A stretch of DNA of 64,000 nucleotides. It comes from Lepidodermella squamata. Its lineage: Eukaryota > Gastrotricha. The notes beneath the pieces are model-generated. The model was not told the origin of the DNA. It ran no database searches and worked only from the letters and a program-made list of their open reading frames with translations. The position numbers were made by a program, and so were the translations under genes. The stretch covers positions 1,025,862 to 1,089,861 of the forward strand of contig JBLDXI010000016.1 of NCBI GenBank assembly GCA_047495785.1. The letters are read 5' to 3'. Positions 9,424 through 19,030 of this stretch are shown in pieces; the first letter of the stretch is position 1, and every line of letters begins with the position of its first letter.

Positions 9424-10493
9424 GGGAATACTCTATGGCAAACCATGGAGAAATATAATTTCCCCCCGATCTGGAACCCCGAGTGAGTTTGGCGCAGCCA
9501 AACGAATCGAGGGGTTCCAGAGAGGGGGGAAATTATATTTCTCCATGGTTTGCCATAGAGTAATCCTATTCCCACATGCGCACGACACCTGTAGGCTCAC
9601 TAAAGGGGTGTAATAGGTACACAGGGGTGAATTCACAGTAACCATTTTGAGAAAATAAAACATCCAACTTAAAATTTCACGAAAATGATTCTTCGTTTGT
9701 AAAAGAAAATCATTTTTCATTCCGGCGAATTTTTTCTTGTTTGCAACTTGATTTTTGGTCAACCTTCATTCGTCGTCGAAATCGTCATGCTCTCCGGCTG
9801 GCCGAAGCATCAGTATTCAAGATTCATGGAATTCAGAGCGCCGATATCAAGTCCCGATCATCAAGCCGAGATCATCAGTTGCCTTGGTTCGATGGATTCT
9901 GGAAGCGAACAAATCGTTGCCTCGAAGAATCCTCTCAAATCGATCGCCAGCCAGGTTGCGCACAGAATTCAATGAATCTACATCGCGCCGTTTGGGAGAC
10001 TGGCAACGATAAAAGCCATCCGCTCGCTGCATGGTATCCGATGGTATTCAGGTCGCAGCGGAAATTAATCGTGGATATGGGTCAATTTCGCCAGTCGAAG
10101 ACTCGCCGAGAAACCAGTCATTGTCGCGTCTAACGTTGCTATGGCTAGTCGCTGAATTTCTGCGTTGTCGCTCAAAACCGCGAATCAGGAGGGAAACCGG
10201 ATCTGCATCGCGACGGCTGCCAGCAAGAGATTTCGACGACCTCTTTTTCACCTCATTTTGTCAAATTTTTGCTTTTGCACGTGAAATTGCTTTTAAATAA
10301 AATTGGGGTTTTCGTTGTTCTAGTGACTTTCCTAAGATTCTCGAGAAAATGCGTTTTCTGGGGGTTTTGAGGCAAATTTCGAGCAAAATGCTGCCCAAAT
10401 TTGTGGCAGTTTCAAGCCATAGAGAAATATTTCTAACCATAGAGAAACATATGTTTCTCCATGGCAAAATTTCACCATGCGTATGTGGGAATA
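9424..10493 (+). mobile_element. 1.07-kb foldback-type repeat, copy 1
   Basis: Closely similar over its whole length to 14357-15435. It opens with perfect 39-bp inverted arms (9429-9467 and 9524-9562) around a 56-bp spacer. After the right arm comes TATTCCCACATGCGCA, and the element ends with the inverse TGCGTATGTGGGAATA, as expected for terminal inverted repeats. Open frames inside differ between copies and look non-coding, so this is probably a non-autonomous DNA element. Target-site duplications are not clear. Confidence 0.7.
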
Positions 10494-11158
10494 GGCTGAA
10501 AACAAGAAAATGATGTTGCACCAACATGGGCCGCAAGGCCCAATGAATTCGGCGAGGTGTAACCGAGCCATTTCCCGAGGCGCAGCCGAGGTTAATAATT
10601 TTTTAGTATTCATCTGGAATTTTGAGTCACCCTCGAAATCTTGGTGAATTTTCGCTGTGAATTTTCAAATTGACGATTACTTTTTATTTTGTTGGAGCTC
10701 TCTAAACGCAGCTTCTTGCCTATTTGTCTTATTCCGGGAAAGCTTGGCCAGTACCTTTTGCTTAGTGTTTAGTCCTGGAAATTGAATTTGCATCGACCAA
10801 CAAATTTTGCAAAATAAAATGAAGAAACAAAGAGGCTTCGAAATTCGCGAGCAGCATCAGGTGTTGTTTTTTAACCTGATGTTACACTACAAACAGAATT
10901 TTGGCGACAATTGTTGGTAAATATTGCAACTTCACCTGATACTCAGAAAACATTTTTAAATCGTCAAGCTATCAACATCTGGTGTTGTATACGAATTGTT
11001 ATGCATCCTCGCTCTCTGCAATAGCCGCTCGTGCCCCGACTCGGCTACGCCTCGTCGGAATTTAATTGACTCGGCTGACGCCTCGTCAGATAAAATTCAG
11101 CACGAGCGGCTATCGCCGAGAGCTTGTATGATAACATACTCGAATCTAACAGCGAGTA
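10494..11158. other. intergenic with inverted repeat
   Basis: No gene. Contains the inverted repeat at 10998-11135. Confidence 0.5.
10998..11135. repeat. imperfect inverted repeat, about 37-bp arms
   Basis: Arms at 10998-11035 and 11099-11135 share AGCCGCTCGTGC/GCACGAGCGGCT and weaker flanks. The loop has two direct copies of a GACTCGGCT...CGCCTCGTC unit. Likely a small MITE. Confidence 0.65.
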
Positions 11159-11252
11159 TGAAATAGAAGTGGGATTATCGAAGCCGCGCCAGTAGAAACG
11201 GCTGCGACCTAGCAGCTGAACGAAGCGCCTCAGACCGCTCGGCCATCCTGAC
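11159..11252 (-). pseudogene. tRNA-Leu(CAG)-like relic
   Basis: On the minus strand the first half (GTCAGGATGGCCGAGCGGTC...) matches class II tRNA-Leu. Around the anticodon the sequence reads CGTTCAG, then CTGCTAG, then GTCGCAG, as if about 7 bases were inserted after a CAG anticodon. The 3' acceptor strand is lost. Occupies the place of tRNA-Leu in cassette 2. Confidence 0.6.
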
Positions 11253-11434
11253 GGGATCTGAATAAAAATTCAGATTTATATTCAGCAGACGGCATTTTTC
11301 GGCGAGATATCGATTGAGCGCTTTTCGGCGCGTTCGTTTAAAGCGCAATTTCGATGGAACACCCAGTTTTATTTGAGCCAATGACACTTCCGAACGTTAT
11401 CATTTTCGATTTCAGTAGACCATAATTTCAGACA

Positions 11435-11506
11435 AGCAGAGTGGCGCAGTGGAAGCGCGCTGGGCCCATAACCCAGAGGTCTGTAGATCGAAACTACGCT
11501 CTGCTA
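11435..11506 (+). tRNA. initiator tRNA-Met(CAT), cassette 2
   Basis: Identical to the copy at 513-584, intact, 116 bases upstream of U1. Confidence 0.95.
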
Positions 11507-11622
11507 AATGTCGCAATATTTTTAATCAGAATTTCGATTTAAATAGGAATACCCAAATGGCTTCAGCATCCGCTTATGGTCCAACTGCTGTGCGGGGCCG
11601 ATCGCGTGGACCTTTGGCCACT

Positions 11623-11780
11623 AAACTTACCTGGCACTGGGATGAACCGAGCTCAGCAAGTCGGTCGCCCCAGGGCGAGGCGGGCCATTGCACTGCGGTC
11701 CGCTGACCCCTGCGCTCTGCCTCATCGGTGGAGTCGGGTGCAAAATATTTCACTTGGGTATCGGCGTTCGCGCCACACCC
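11623..11780 (+). ncRNA. U1 snRNA, cassette 2
   Basis: Same features as the first copy, with AAACUUACCUG 5' end, Sm-like site and final GGCG-UUCG-CGCC hairpin. Differs in the last stem (GGTATCGGCG). The upstream block is also conserved. Lies 5' of the PLC-X-like gene at 12369. Confidence 0.93.
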
Positions 11781-12368
11781 GTAAAATTTTAAGAAAAATA
11801 TATGTCTCACTTTTACTTGGTTCTTATCAAAACTTCGAAAGTAATATACCGGATTTGTTCCAATTTTAGCCCAGGGTTGAGGGGCCAAGTCGGTTCGAAA
11901 GTATGAAAAATGAACGAGTAATTAACGATTAATTAACGATTAATTAATTAAGGAATCGTTCACTTTTTATACTTTCGAACCGAATTGACGTTAATTAGTT
12001 AGTTAATTAATTTTCGAGTTTACCAAAATTTGAAGGTTGAAATTTTTGTAGCCCGGGCTGCTATAGGAACAACTATGAGAATATTAACAGGCTAATTGCA
12101 CTGATTCATTCCTATCATTTTTTCACTCGGAACTACCGTGTACCAGAAATGCTACTCACTTACGATGCCTTTGGAAATACGTAAGATTATGTAATACCCT
12201 AATACGTTTGTATTTTATCTTCATCTCCATGCTAGTCTAATCTGGCTCAGTGGGGAATGAGTCACATAGTTTGGCACCTACTATATCAACCTGCATGTTT
12301 GTGGAAAAGTTCAAGCATCACGTTTTATTAGTTTCAGTCGACAAGGCGAAAGCATTTTTCAAGCACGA
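11781..12368. other. intergenic with inverted repeat; PLC upstream region
   Basis: Contains the hairpin at 11891-11982. The part at 12230-12310 (GGGGAATGAGTCACATAGTT and after) has a reverse-complement counterpart upstream of the PLC gene at 26685, so it belongs to the duplicated unit. Confidence 0.6.
11891..11982. repeat. inverted repeat, 27-bp arms, AT-rich loop
   Basis: 11891-11917 and 11956-11982 are near-perfect reverse complements (CGGTTCGAAAGTAT... with two mismatches). The loop has repeats of TTAACGATTAA. A related arm sequence occurs near 27043-27075. Confidence 0.7.
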
Positions 12369-14349
12369 ATGCTACAACCACTAAGGAACGTCTTTTATTC
12401 TACTCTCATTATCAGTGCGATTTTTCCTCCAACGACTGAAGCAATCGAACTGCCTCTAGCATGTGTGACTAACACTACGCTCGACCAGTGGATGACCAAC
12501 TTACCTGCCAGGCTACGCGATCTGCCTCTGACAAAACTGGCTATTCCTGGATCCTATGCAGCGTTTTCAAGTACCCTAAACCCCAGCCTCGGCCGAGATT
12601 ATACCATCGACCGCGATTTGATGCCATTTCAGCTGTCTCGACGCATCAATGACGACTTGATGAACTGCAGGCTGGAGCAATGGGGCATATCTCAGGAACA
12701 AACCATTTTCGACCAGCTGTACCTTGGCATCCGGTATTTCGACCTTCCAATCGCAGCTCGCAACCCGGACTATTACATGGTTAATGACAACAAGATTTAC
12801 TTTACCAGCTATATTCATCAGTCTATGCCGGAGATGTTTGGCGACATGAGAGATTTCTTGAATATGAACCCTGGCGAGGTTGTTATACTGAACTTCAATA
12901 ATTTCGACAGCATGACTCAGCAGCAGCATGTCGCGTTTCTGAAGAAGCTCTACATCAACTTTGGATACGATATGTTCGCGAAGCCTAGCGATTACCCTGA
13001 TGGACCGAGTTCCATGAGTTTGAGCAACATGACAGCTGCGGGCCATCAAATAATCATTTTTTACGACAAGGCAACTGGGCCGGCTAGTTCTATAGCTTGG
13101 CGGGGTGATGCAATTAGTGGAAGCGAGGCTTCCTACACGGAACAAACAGGGCTTGAAGTCAATTGGGCTGAGGTAATTAATTGATTAATTAATCCATATT
13201 TTTTAAATTTTTACTCCCATCGAAATAAAAAAATCTGAAAATTAAACCAGAGGTGGGATGGAAATATCTGATCTTTCTTGAAATTTTAGAAATGCTTCTA
13301 TTTTAATGGAATCTAGCATTTGGGAATAAGGTATCATTCAAGAATCGCACGAATCGTTCGGACGCTCATTTGAATATATTTTAATGACCTCATGACTCTC
13401 AAAACGTAAAGAAGGAATGAGCGGCTTTAACTCTGGGTCTTACTTTTAGCGGAATCAAATTTTGGAATTTTCATTTGGCATAAAACCAATTTTAGAAACA
13501 TTCTAAGATGTCATGATTGATCGGCATAATTGTAAATAAATCATCTCAAAATTCAACGTGAAATTCTGTGTTGGACACATTTTTTCCTATTGAATTTACT
13601 CTCTGCCATAATTTCGTGGAAATATTCAAGAAGCGACCTTTGGCTTATCTAGAACTATAGGTTCGCAACATGCAACCAATTCCGCAACGGGCAAAAAATA
13701 TTCTGCTTTTAATTAAAAAAATGCAATTACTTGTTGTCGCGAATTCGAAAAGATTTTAAATCTGAATCTCAGGTTAAAATTGGCTCGTAGTAGCGGGTCC
13801 TCAATAAGCATCCCGAATTGCATCCCAAATTTTAACCGAAACGCCATTTATAGGTTATTTCCGAAAATTTATCAGCCTCCAATTTTACAAATTGTTGTCT
13901 TTTTACTGAACTTACAGGCCGTTCGGTCGCGACCGGCTGATGACACCAATTTGTTCGTCTTGCCTGGTGTAATGGTACCTTCAATTGGGCTGTTTGAGGA
14001 TAAATTATTGATGCAACCTGGCAGCTATTTGGGGCAAATGGGCGCGTGCACGACCAGCAAGTTTGTAAAATGGATCAAAGCGAATCGTCTAGCGGCAAGT
14101 AGTGGAAAAATCAACATATTTATGGCGGCGTTTGTTCACTACTACAATTTTTTCGGCGAGATCATCGCGTTGAACTACGCGGACGAGGCGAAACCTGTCG
14201 CAGCCGCGGATCTAACGGCGAGTTATTGCATTCGGCAACCGACGTTTTATGCGTGCAGTAATGAACTCGGTGATGGTGATATGTGCTCGAAATATGATAC
14301 TGGGGAGTACTATACAAATTTTCCAAGATCAAGTCTCATAAATGTTTAG
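12369..14349 (+). CDS. secreted PLC-X domain protein A
   Basis: Two exons, 12369-13172 and 13918-14349 (GT-AG intron of 745 bases, phase 0), giving 411 residues. An N-terminal signal peptide runs to about 25. The PI-PLC X fold is seen in WMTNLPARLRDLPLTKLAIPG, then LGIRYFDLPIAA, YIHQS and PGEVVILNF. In exon 2, GKINIFMAAFV...IIALN matches the C-terminal part of PLCXD-like proteins. The family's first catalytic His, normally in IPGSHDS, is Tyr63 here (IPGSYAAF), and the Arg of the usual DLR is Pro. The second His, in YIHQS, remains. Lipase activity is therefore doubtful. Paralogues are at 21799-23252 and 25088-26685. A 1.07-kb repeat begins 8 bases after the stop. Confidence 0.85.
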
Positions 14350-14356
14350 ACATTAA

Positions 14357-15435
14357 GGGAATACTCTATGGCAAACCATGGAGAAATATAATTTCCCCCC
14401 TCTCTGGAACCCCTCGATTCGTTTGGCTGCGCCAAACTCACTCGGGGTTCCAGATCGGGGGGAAATTATATTTCTCCATGGTTTGCCATAGAGTAATCCT
14501 ATTCCCACATGCGCACGACACCTGTAGGCTCACTAAAGGGGTGTAATAGGTACACAGGGGTGAATTCACAGTAACCATTTTGAGAAAATAAAACATCCAA
14601 CTTAAAATTTCACGAAAATGATTCTTCGTTTGTAAAAGAAAATCATTTTTCATTCCGGCGAATTTTTTCTTGTTTGCAACTTGATTTTTGGTCAACCTTC
14701 ATTCGTCGTCGAAATCGTCATGCTCTCCGGCTGGCCGAAGCATCAGTAGTCAAGATTCATGGAATTCAGAGCGCCGATATCAAGCCCCGATCATCAAGCC
14801 GAGATCATCAGTTGCCTTGGTTCGATGGATTCTGGAAACGAACAAATCGTTGCCTCGAAGAATCCTCTCAAATCGATCGCCAGCCAGCCGGTTGCGCACA
14901 GAAATCAATGAATCTGCATCGCGTCGTTTGGGAGACTGGCAACGATAAAAGCCATCCGCTCGCTACATGGTATCCGATGGTATTCAGGTCGCGGCGGAAA
15001 TAAATCGTGGATATGGGTCAATTTTGCCGGTCGAAGACTCGCCGAGAAAGCAGTCATTGTCGCCTCTAACGTTGCTATGGCTAGTCGCTGACGTTCTTTC
15101 GCTGCTCAAAACCGCGATTCCGGAGGGAAAACCGGATCTGCATCGCCTCAGCTGCCAGCAAGAAATTTCGACGACCTCGCTTTCCGCCTCATTTGGTCAA
15201 ATTTTTATTTTTGGACGTGAAATTGCTTTTAAATAAAATTGGGGTTTTCACTGTTCTAGTGACTTTCAAGTGACTTTTCTGGGGGTTTTGAGGCAAATTC
15301 TGAGCGAAATGCTGCCCAAATTTGTGGCAGTTTCAACCCAAAGAGAAATTATTGGTTGCCATAGAGAAACATTTCTAGCCATAGAGAAACATATGTTTCT
15401 CCATGGCAAAATTTAACCATGCGTATGTGGGAATA
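14357..15435 (+). mobile_element. 1.07-kb foldback-type repeat, copy 2
   Basis: Second copy of the element at 9424-10493. Inverted arms are 14362-14400 and 14457-14495. The 56-bp spacer between them (14401-14456) is the exact reverse complement of the spacer in copy 1, while arms and body keep the same orientation. Body differs by scattered substitutions and small indels. Confidence 0.7.
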
Positions 15436-16037
15436 CATTGAATTGTTCATTCAATTTCAAACGCGAAAAACATTATGATAATTTGCTTATAATAGGAAAA
15501 GCCCAAGAGCTTTAAAATAAAGTATCAAATAAGTTATACGACGATGTCTATATCAATAGTTCACAAACTTTCGACTTTAAGTGATCGAGAGAGTAGCTTG
15601 TGAGGTCGAAACTTGGAAAATGCCCGGCCGCTGATTTCACAATTGTGCGCAAATCAAATGTCCCTGACCGGCCCGAAATAAGCTGAAATATGTGCTGGAA
15701 CTGACTTGAGCAGCTGAAATACGCTGAAAGAAGGCATACTGAACTATGGTGGAGCTGATTTCTAGGCTGCGCAAATTCCAGGCGATTTCTGTCCGAGTGA
15801 TGTTTCTTTTCAATCCATTGCGCGGAAGTTCGGTGCACGTGGCGACATCGACATATTACCGTGTTTCTCGAAAATGGTCCGAATGATGAGTTTAAAACCA
15901 TCCATATGAAAATAATACATTGACCATTACAAGGGCGTCTTCGGCAGCGATAGCTCATGATAACTCGGAATTTTCGATTTAAATATCAAGATCAAGGTGG
16001 TTATCATTGATCGTGTTTTCCGTATCCGTTATATCAA
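15436..16037. other. intergenic
   Basis: A 136-codon minus-strand frame (15958-15548) has no recognisable motif and is not convincing. Nothing else seen. Confidence 0.4.
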
Positions 16038-16119
16038 GGTAGCGTGGCCGAGTGGTCTAAGGCGCTAGATTTAGGCTCTAGTCTCTTCGGAGGCGTGGGT
16101 TCGAACCCCACCGCTGCCA
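16038..16119 (+). tRNA. tRNA-Leu(TAG), array III
   Basis: Intact, same sequence as 4353-4434. Opens the second full nine-tRNA array. Confidence 0.95.
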
Positions 16120-16280
16120 TCATTTTGCTATCAGCTACGGCGAAACCAAAACTCAAACTAATTTCAGCAGGCAGTGGACAAATATTTGAAGTCATTCGTG
16201 ACTCGGGGTAATTAGTAATGAGGTTTCTTTATGTTATAGCCAAGTATATTGAGCCAGCTGGTCAACTGGTATTTCAGCAA

Positions 16281-16362
16281 GTCGCTATGCCCGAGTGGTT
16301 AAGGGGTCTGACTAGAAATCAGATGCGGTCTCCGCGCGTAGGTTCAAATCCTACTGGCGACG
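16281..16362 (+). tRNA. tRNA-Ser(AGA), array III
   Basis: Intact, same sequence as 4597-4678. Confidence 0.95.
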
Positions 16363-16436
16363 ACAGTTTTTGCAGATTGACTGGAAATTTGAAATCAGCA
16401 GCACCTCGCTTCCAGAACAGTCCCCACATTCATGAG

Positions 16437-16508
16437 GCGTCAGTGGTGTAACGGTCAGCATGGTTGCCTTCCAAGCAGCCGATCCGGGTTCGACTCCCGG
16501 CTGACGCA
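16437..16508 (+). tRNA. tRNA-Gly(TCC), array III
   Basis: Complete 72-nt copy with GGGTTCGACTCCC T-arm. Its partner in array I lacks one base here. Confidence 0.95.
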
Positions 16509-16600
16509 CACGTTTTTACAGCACACGCTTGAGAGTAGCGAACACATTGCTTGGAGAGGTTAAAGGTTAAAGCTGATCTTGCCCTTAACAGTGTTCGAAA

Positions 16601-16672
16601 GGTCCCATGGTGTAGCGGTTAGCACTCTGGACTCTGAATCCAGCGACTCGAGTTCGATTCTCGATGGGACCT
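16601..16672 (+). tRNA. tRNA-Gln(CTG), array III
   Basis: Complete copy with GGTCCCA/TGGGACC acceptor and full D-arm. Confidence 0.95.
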
Positions 16673-16755
16673 TGGCTACGTTTTTTGGGCAAGAGAACAA
16701 ACACTCATGTGCGACAAGTCCCAACCAGTGTTAATCTAGTAGGCAGGTCGGCCTA

Positions 16756-16827
16756 GGGGGCATAGCTCAGTGGTAGAGCGTCTCATTCGCATTGTGAAGG
16801 TCTCGGGTTCAATCCCCGATGCCTCCA
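16756..16827 (+). tRNA. tRNA-Ala(CGC), array III
   Basis: Identical to 5052-5123. Confidence 0.88.
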
Positions 16828-16884
16828 GTTGGCCACTTTTTCACATTATTAATGGGAAATTAAAAGCAAAAAGTCGTAAAATGG

Positions 16885-16968
16885 TGTCAGAAGTGGGGTT
16901 CGAACCCACGCCCTCTTTCGAGGACCAGATCTTGAGTCTGGCGCCTTAGACCGCTCGGCCATCCTGAC
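16885..16968 (-). tRNA. tRNA-Leu(CAA), array III
   Basis: Minus strand, identical in layout to 5184-5267. Confidence 0.95.
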
Positions 16969-17077
16969 TGCTTGACCAACCTCTCGATTATTTGCAAATC
17001 AACACACTGTTTCTAGCTTCGAGCAATCACAATCAGAGCGAGCTTGAAACCTTCCATTGGCTGCAGCTGATAAGAGA

Positions 17078-17150
17078 GGCGCTGTGGCGAAATGGCTATC
17101 GCGTCGGACTTCGGATCCGAAGATTGTGGGTTCGAGTCCCATCAGCGTCA
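17078..17150 (+). tRNA. tRNA-Arg(TCG), array III
   Basis: Same sequence as 5367-5439. Confidence 0.94.
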
Positions 17151-17281
17151 TTTGCTCCTTTTGTACTATTTTTGTTTTTGTTTGTACTATTTTCAGTAGC
17201 ATGCTTCAAAAGCCAACGTATTTTTATTTCTTATTTTGCTGATTTCGTACATTGACCAACAATTTGCCTCTCATATCACGG

Positions 17282-17354
17282 GCCTTCCTAGCTCAGTCGG
17301 TAGAGCATGTGACTTTTAATCACAGGGTCGGGGGTTCGAGTCCCCCGGAGGGCG
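17282..17354 (+). tRNA. tRNA-Lys(TTT), array III
   Basis: Same sequence as 5560-5632. Confidence 0.95.
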
Positions 17355-17418
17355 CAATAATTTTTACCCAAAGTAACTTGTAACTTGCTAATGCTGCTAA
17401 GATGACGAAGATCTTGAA

Positions 17419-17491
17419 GGGGGATTAGCTCAAATGGTAGAGCGCTCGCTTAGCATGCGAGAGGTAACGGGATCGACGCCCGTATCCTCCA
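17419..17491 (+). tRNA. tRNA-Ala(AGC), array III
   Basis: Same sequence as 5708-5780. End of the duplicated array. Confidence 0.94.
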
Positions 17492-17645
17492 CAACTTTTT
17501 CGGCTAGCGAGTAAGATAAGATAAGATAAGCAAAACAAATGATGAGAGGACTTGACACTCAAATATTTGAGCATTTGGATGTCTTCCGTCCCTTTTTATA
17601 ACGCCATCATCAAACAGGATGAACATTTAGAAGGTTAAAAAAAAG

Positions 17646-17717
17646 TTCCCTGACCGGGAATCGAACCCGGGCCGCCGCGGTGAAAGCGCGGAATCCTAAC
17701 CACTAGACCATCAGGGA
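17646..17717 (-). tRNA. tRNA-Glu(TTC)
   Basis: Minus strand: TCCCTGA/TCAGGGA acceptor, anticodon loop CTTTCAC (TTC), GGGTTCGATTCCC T-arm. Confidence 0.95.
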
Positions 17718-17811
17718 GGTGCTGACTACAATACTGCTGGACCTCAATTTCAGCTGTGATTCCGCGCTTCAGCGCAAAGTAGTCGAAAATGATATAGCTA
17801 AAACAAATTGC

Positions 17812-17883
17812 GGGCCCGTTCGGGTATTGAACCCGAGACCTCTCGCACCCGAAGCGAGAATCATACCCCTAGACCAACGGGCC
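17812..17883 (-). tRNA. tRNA-Pro(CGG)
   Basis: Minus strand: GGCCCGT/ACGGGCC acceptor, anticodon loop TTCGGGT (CGG). T-arm is GGGTTCAATACCC, so the T-loop differs by one base from the Pro(TGG) copy at 8661. Confidence 0.88.
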
Positions 17884-18375
17884 GGTGCTAAGCTGCGGTC
17901 ACGCGAGGGCTCTATCTAAGACTTAGATTATTCGAAGTTGGGATTTATTGATGATCGAAGCTATGTACAACGAAGCTACAACGTTTCATCTGTATCTTCA
18001 AAATCAGCTTTTATTCACCATGGAACTTTAGTTTCGCGAAAGCTGAAGTATTCAATAAGGTAAATTTATTCTAATAATGATTGACGAGTTTGCGATTGGC
18101 CTAAACCAAGATTCCTAAGTTGATAGAACTTCGGAAAATGATGTTCAACCCCTGTAGTCTCAGCTTTACAGAGAGAATTAGCTGAACTCTCCGATTTCGG
18201 GTCCAATGCACACCTGACTTCGCGAACCTTTTTCTGCCTTCGATCAACTGGAAAAAAATAAACCCAGATATAATTTAAAAGAATTATATAATAAGACGAC
18301 TCAATCCACGAGAAATATTCGAAATAGCCATATTTATTCAATTTAAAAAATCTCATTTGTGTTCAAAGTCGTTTA
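17884..18375. other. intergenic
   Basis: No gene recognised. A 96-codon minus-strand frame (18356-18066) lacks motifs. Confidence 0.35.
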
Positions 18376-18878
18376 GAAGATCCGTTGCGATTGTCACCAG
18401 TTCCAGAATCGAAATAATCTTGAAGGTTCAATTTGAAATTCTCTTTTGATTTGTACTGCTTGAATCCTTAGGTAGCCAATGTAGCCACCTTACAAATCTC
18501 GATCGTTGAAGGAGGCAACGCCAACTGCATTAAGGTTCAGGACATTAGATACCAAGCTTTTAGCTTGATGGGTAAAACTAAGCACCTGTTAACAAAAATC
18601 ACGAGATTAAATACGATAAATCGACTGTTTTAACTAACAATTTGGGAGATTTGTCCATAATTTATCGCCAATCCATCACCACATTTCTCCGTGAGCAAGG
18701 TGAAAAGTGACGTCACCGACTTGTAAAACAGAACGAACGAAATGGAAACGAACAAAAATCCCGACAGCAACAGCAAAAATTGAACACAAGCAGACACAAA
18801 TCTGGCTATGAACATCTCTCGAAATCTCGCCTGGAAAAAAATATTTAAAACTGCTTCACCCGTAATCCTTTTCATCAC
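18376..18878 (-). CDS. possible small single-span membrane protein
   Basis: Not recognised. A minus-strand exon from 18878 starts MMKRITGEAV and has one strong hydrophobic segment (residues about 28-52, FVSACVQFLLLLSGFLFVSI). It could splice after residue 80 into a segment beginning at about 18585 (VLSFTHQAKSLVS) that ends DRDL before a stop. A further downstream exon is possible but not resolved. Boundaries and even coding status are uncertain. Confidence 0.3.
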
Positions 18879-19030
18879 ACTTTCGCAAAATGTTGTGTGT
18901 ATAGTGAAAAAAGTAGTTACGATTGTGTACTCAGCTGTTTATTCATGCATTCATAGATATAGCGTAGTTTAAAATTAAAAAAAAATTTAACAGTGTAATT
19001 TGATTCTGGAAGTACACACGCGAAAACTCG

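Noticed and set aside
9741-10300. Several overlapping frames inside the 1.07-kb repeat
   Set aside because: They change frame or stop differently between the two copies and match no transposase motif.
12576-13145. Long antisense frame over PLC exon 1 (and counterparts over B and C)
   Set aside because: The sense frame carries PLC-X motifs, and the antisense frame is a codon-bias shadow.
18376-18470. Further exon of the small membrane protein gene
   Set aside because: The only in-frame joins need an intron of about 27 bases or give an early stop, so it was not added.
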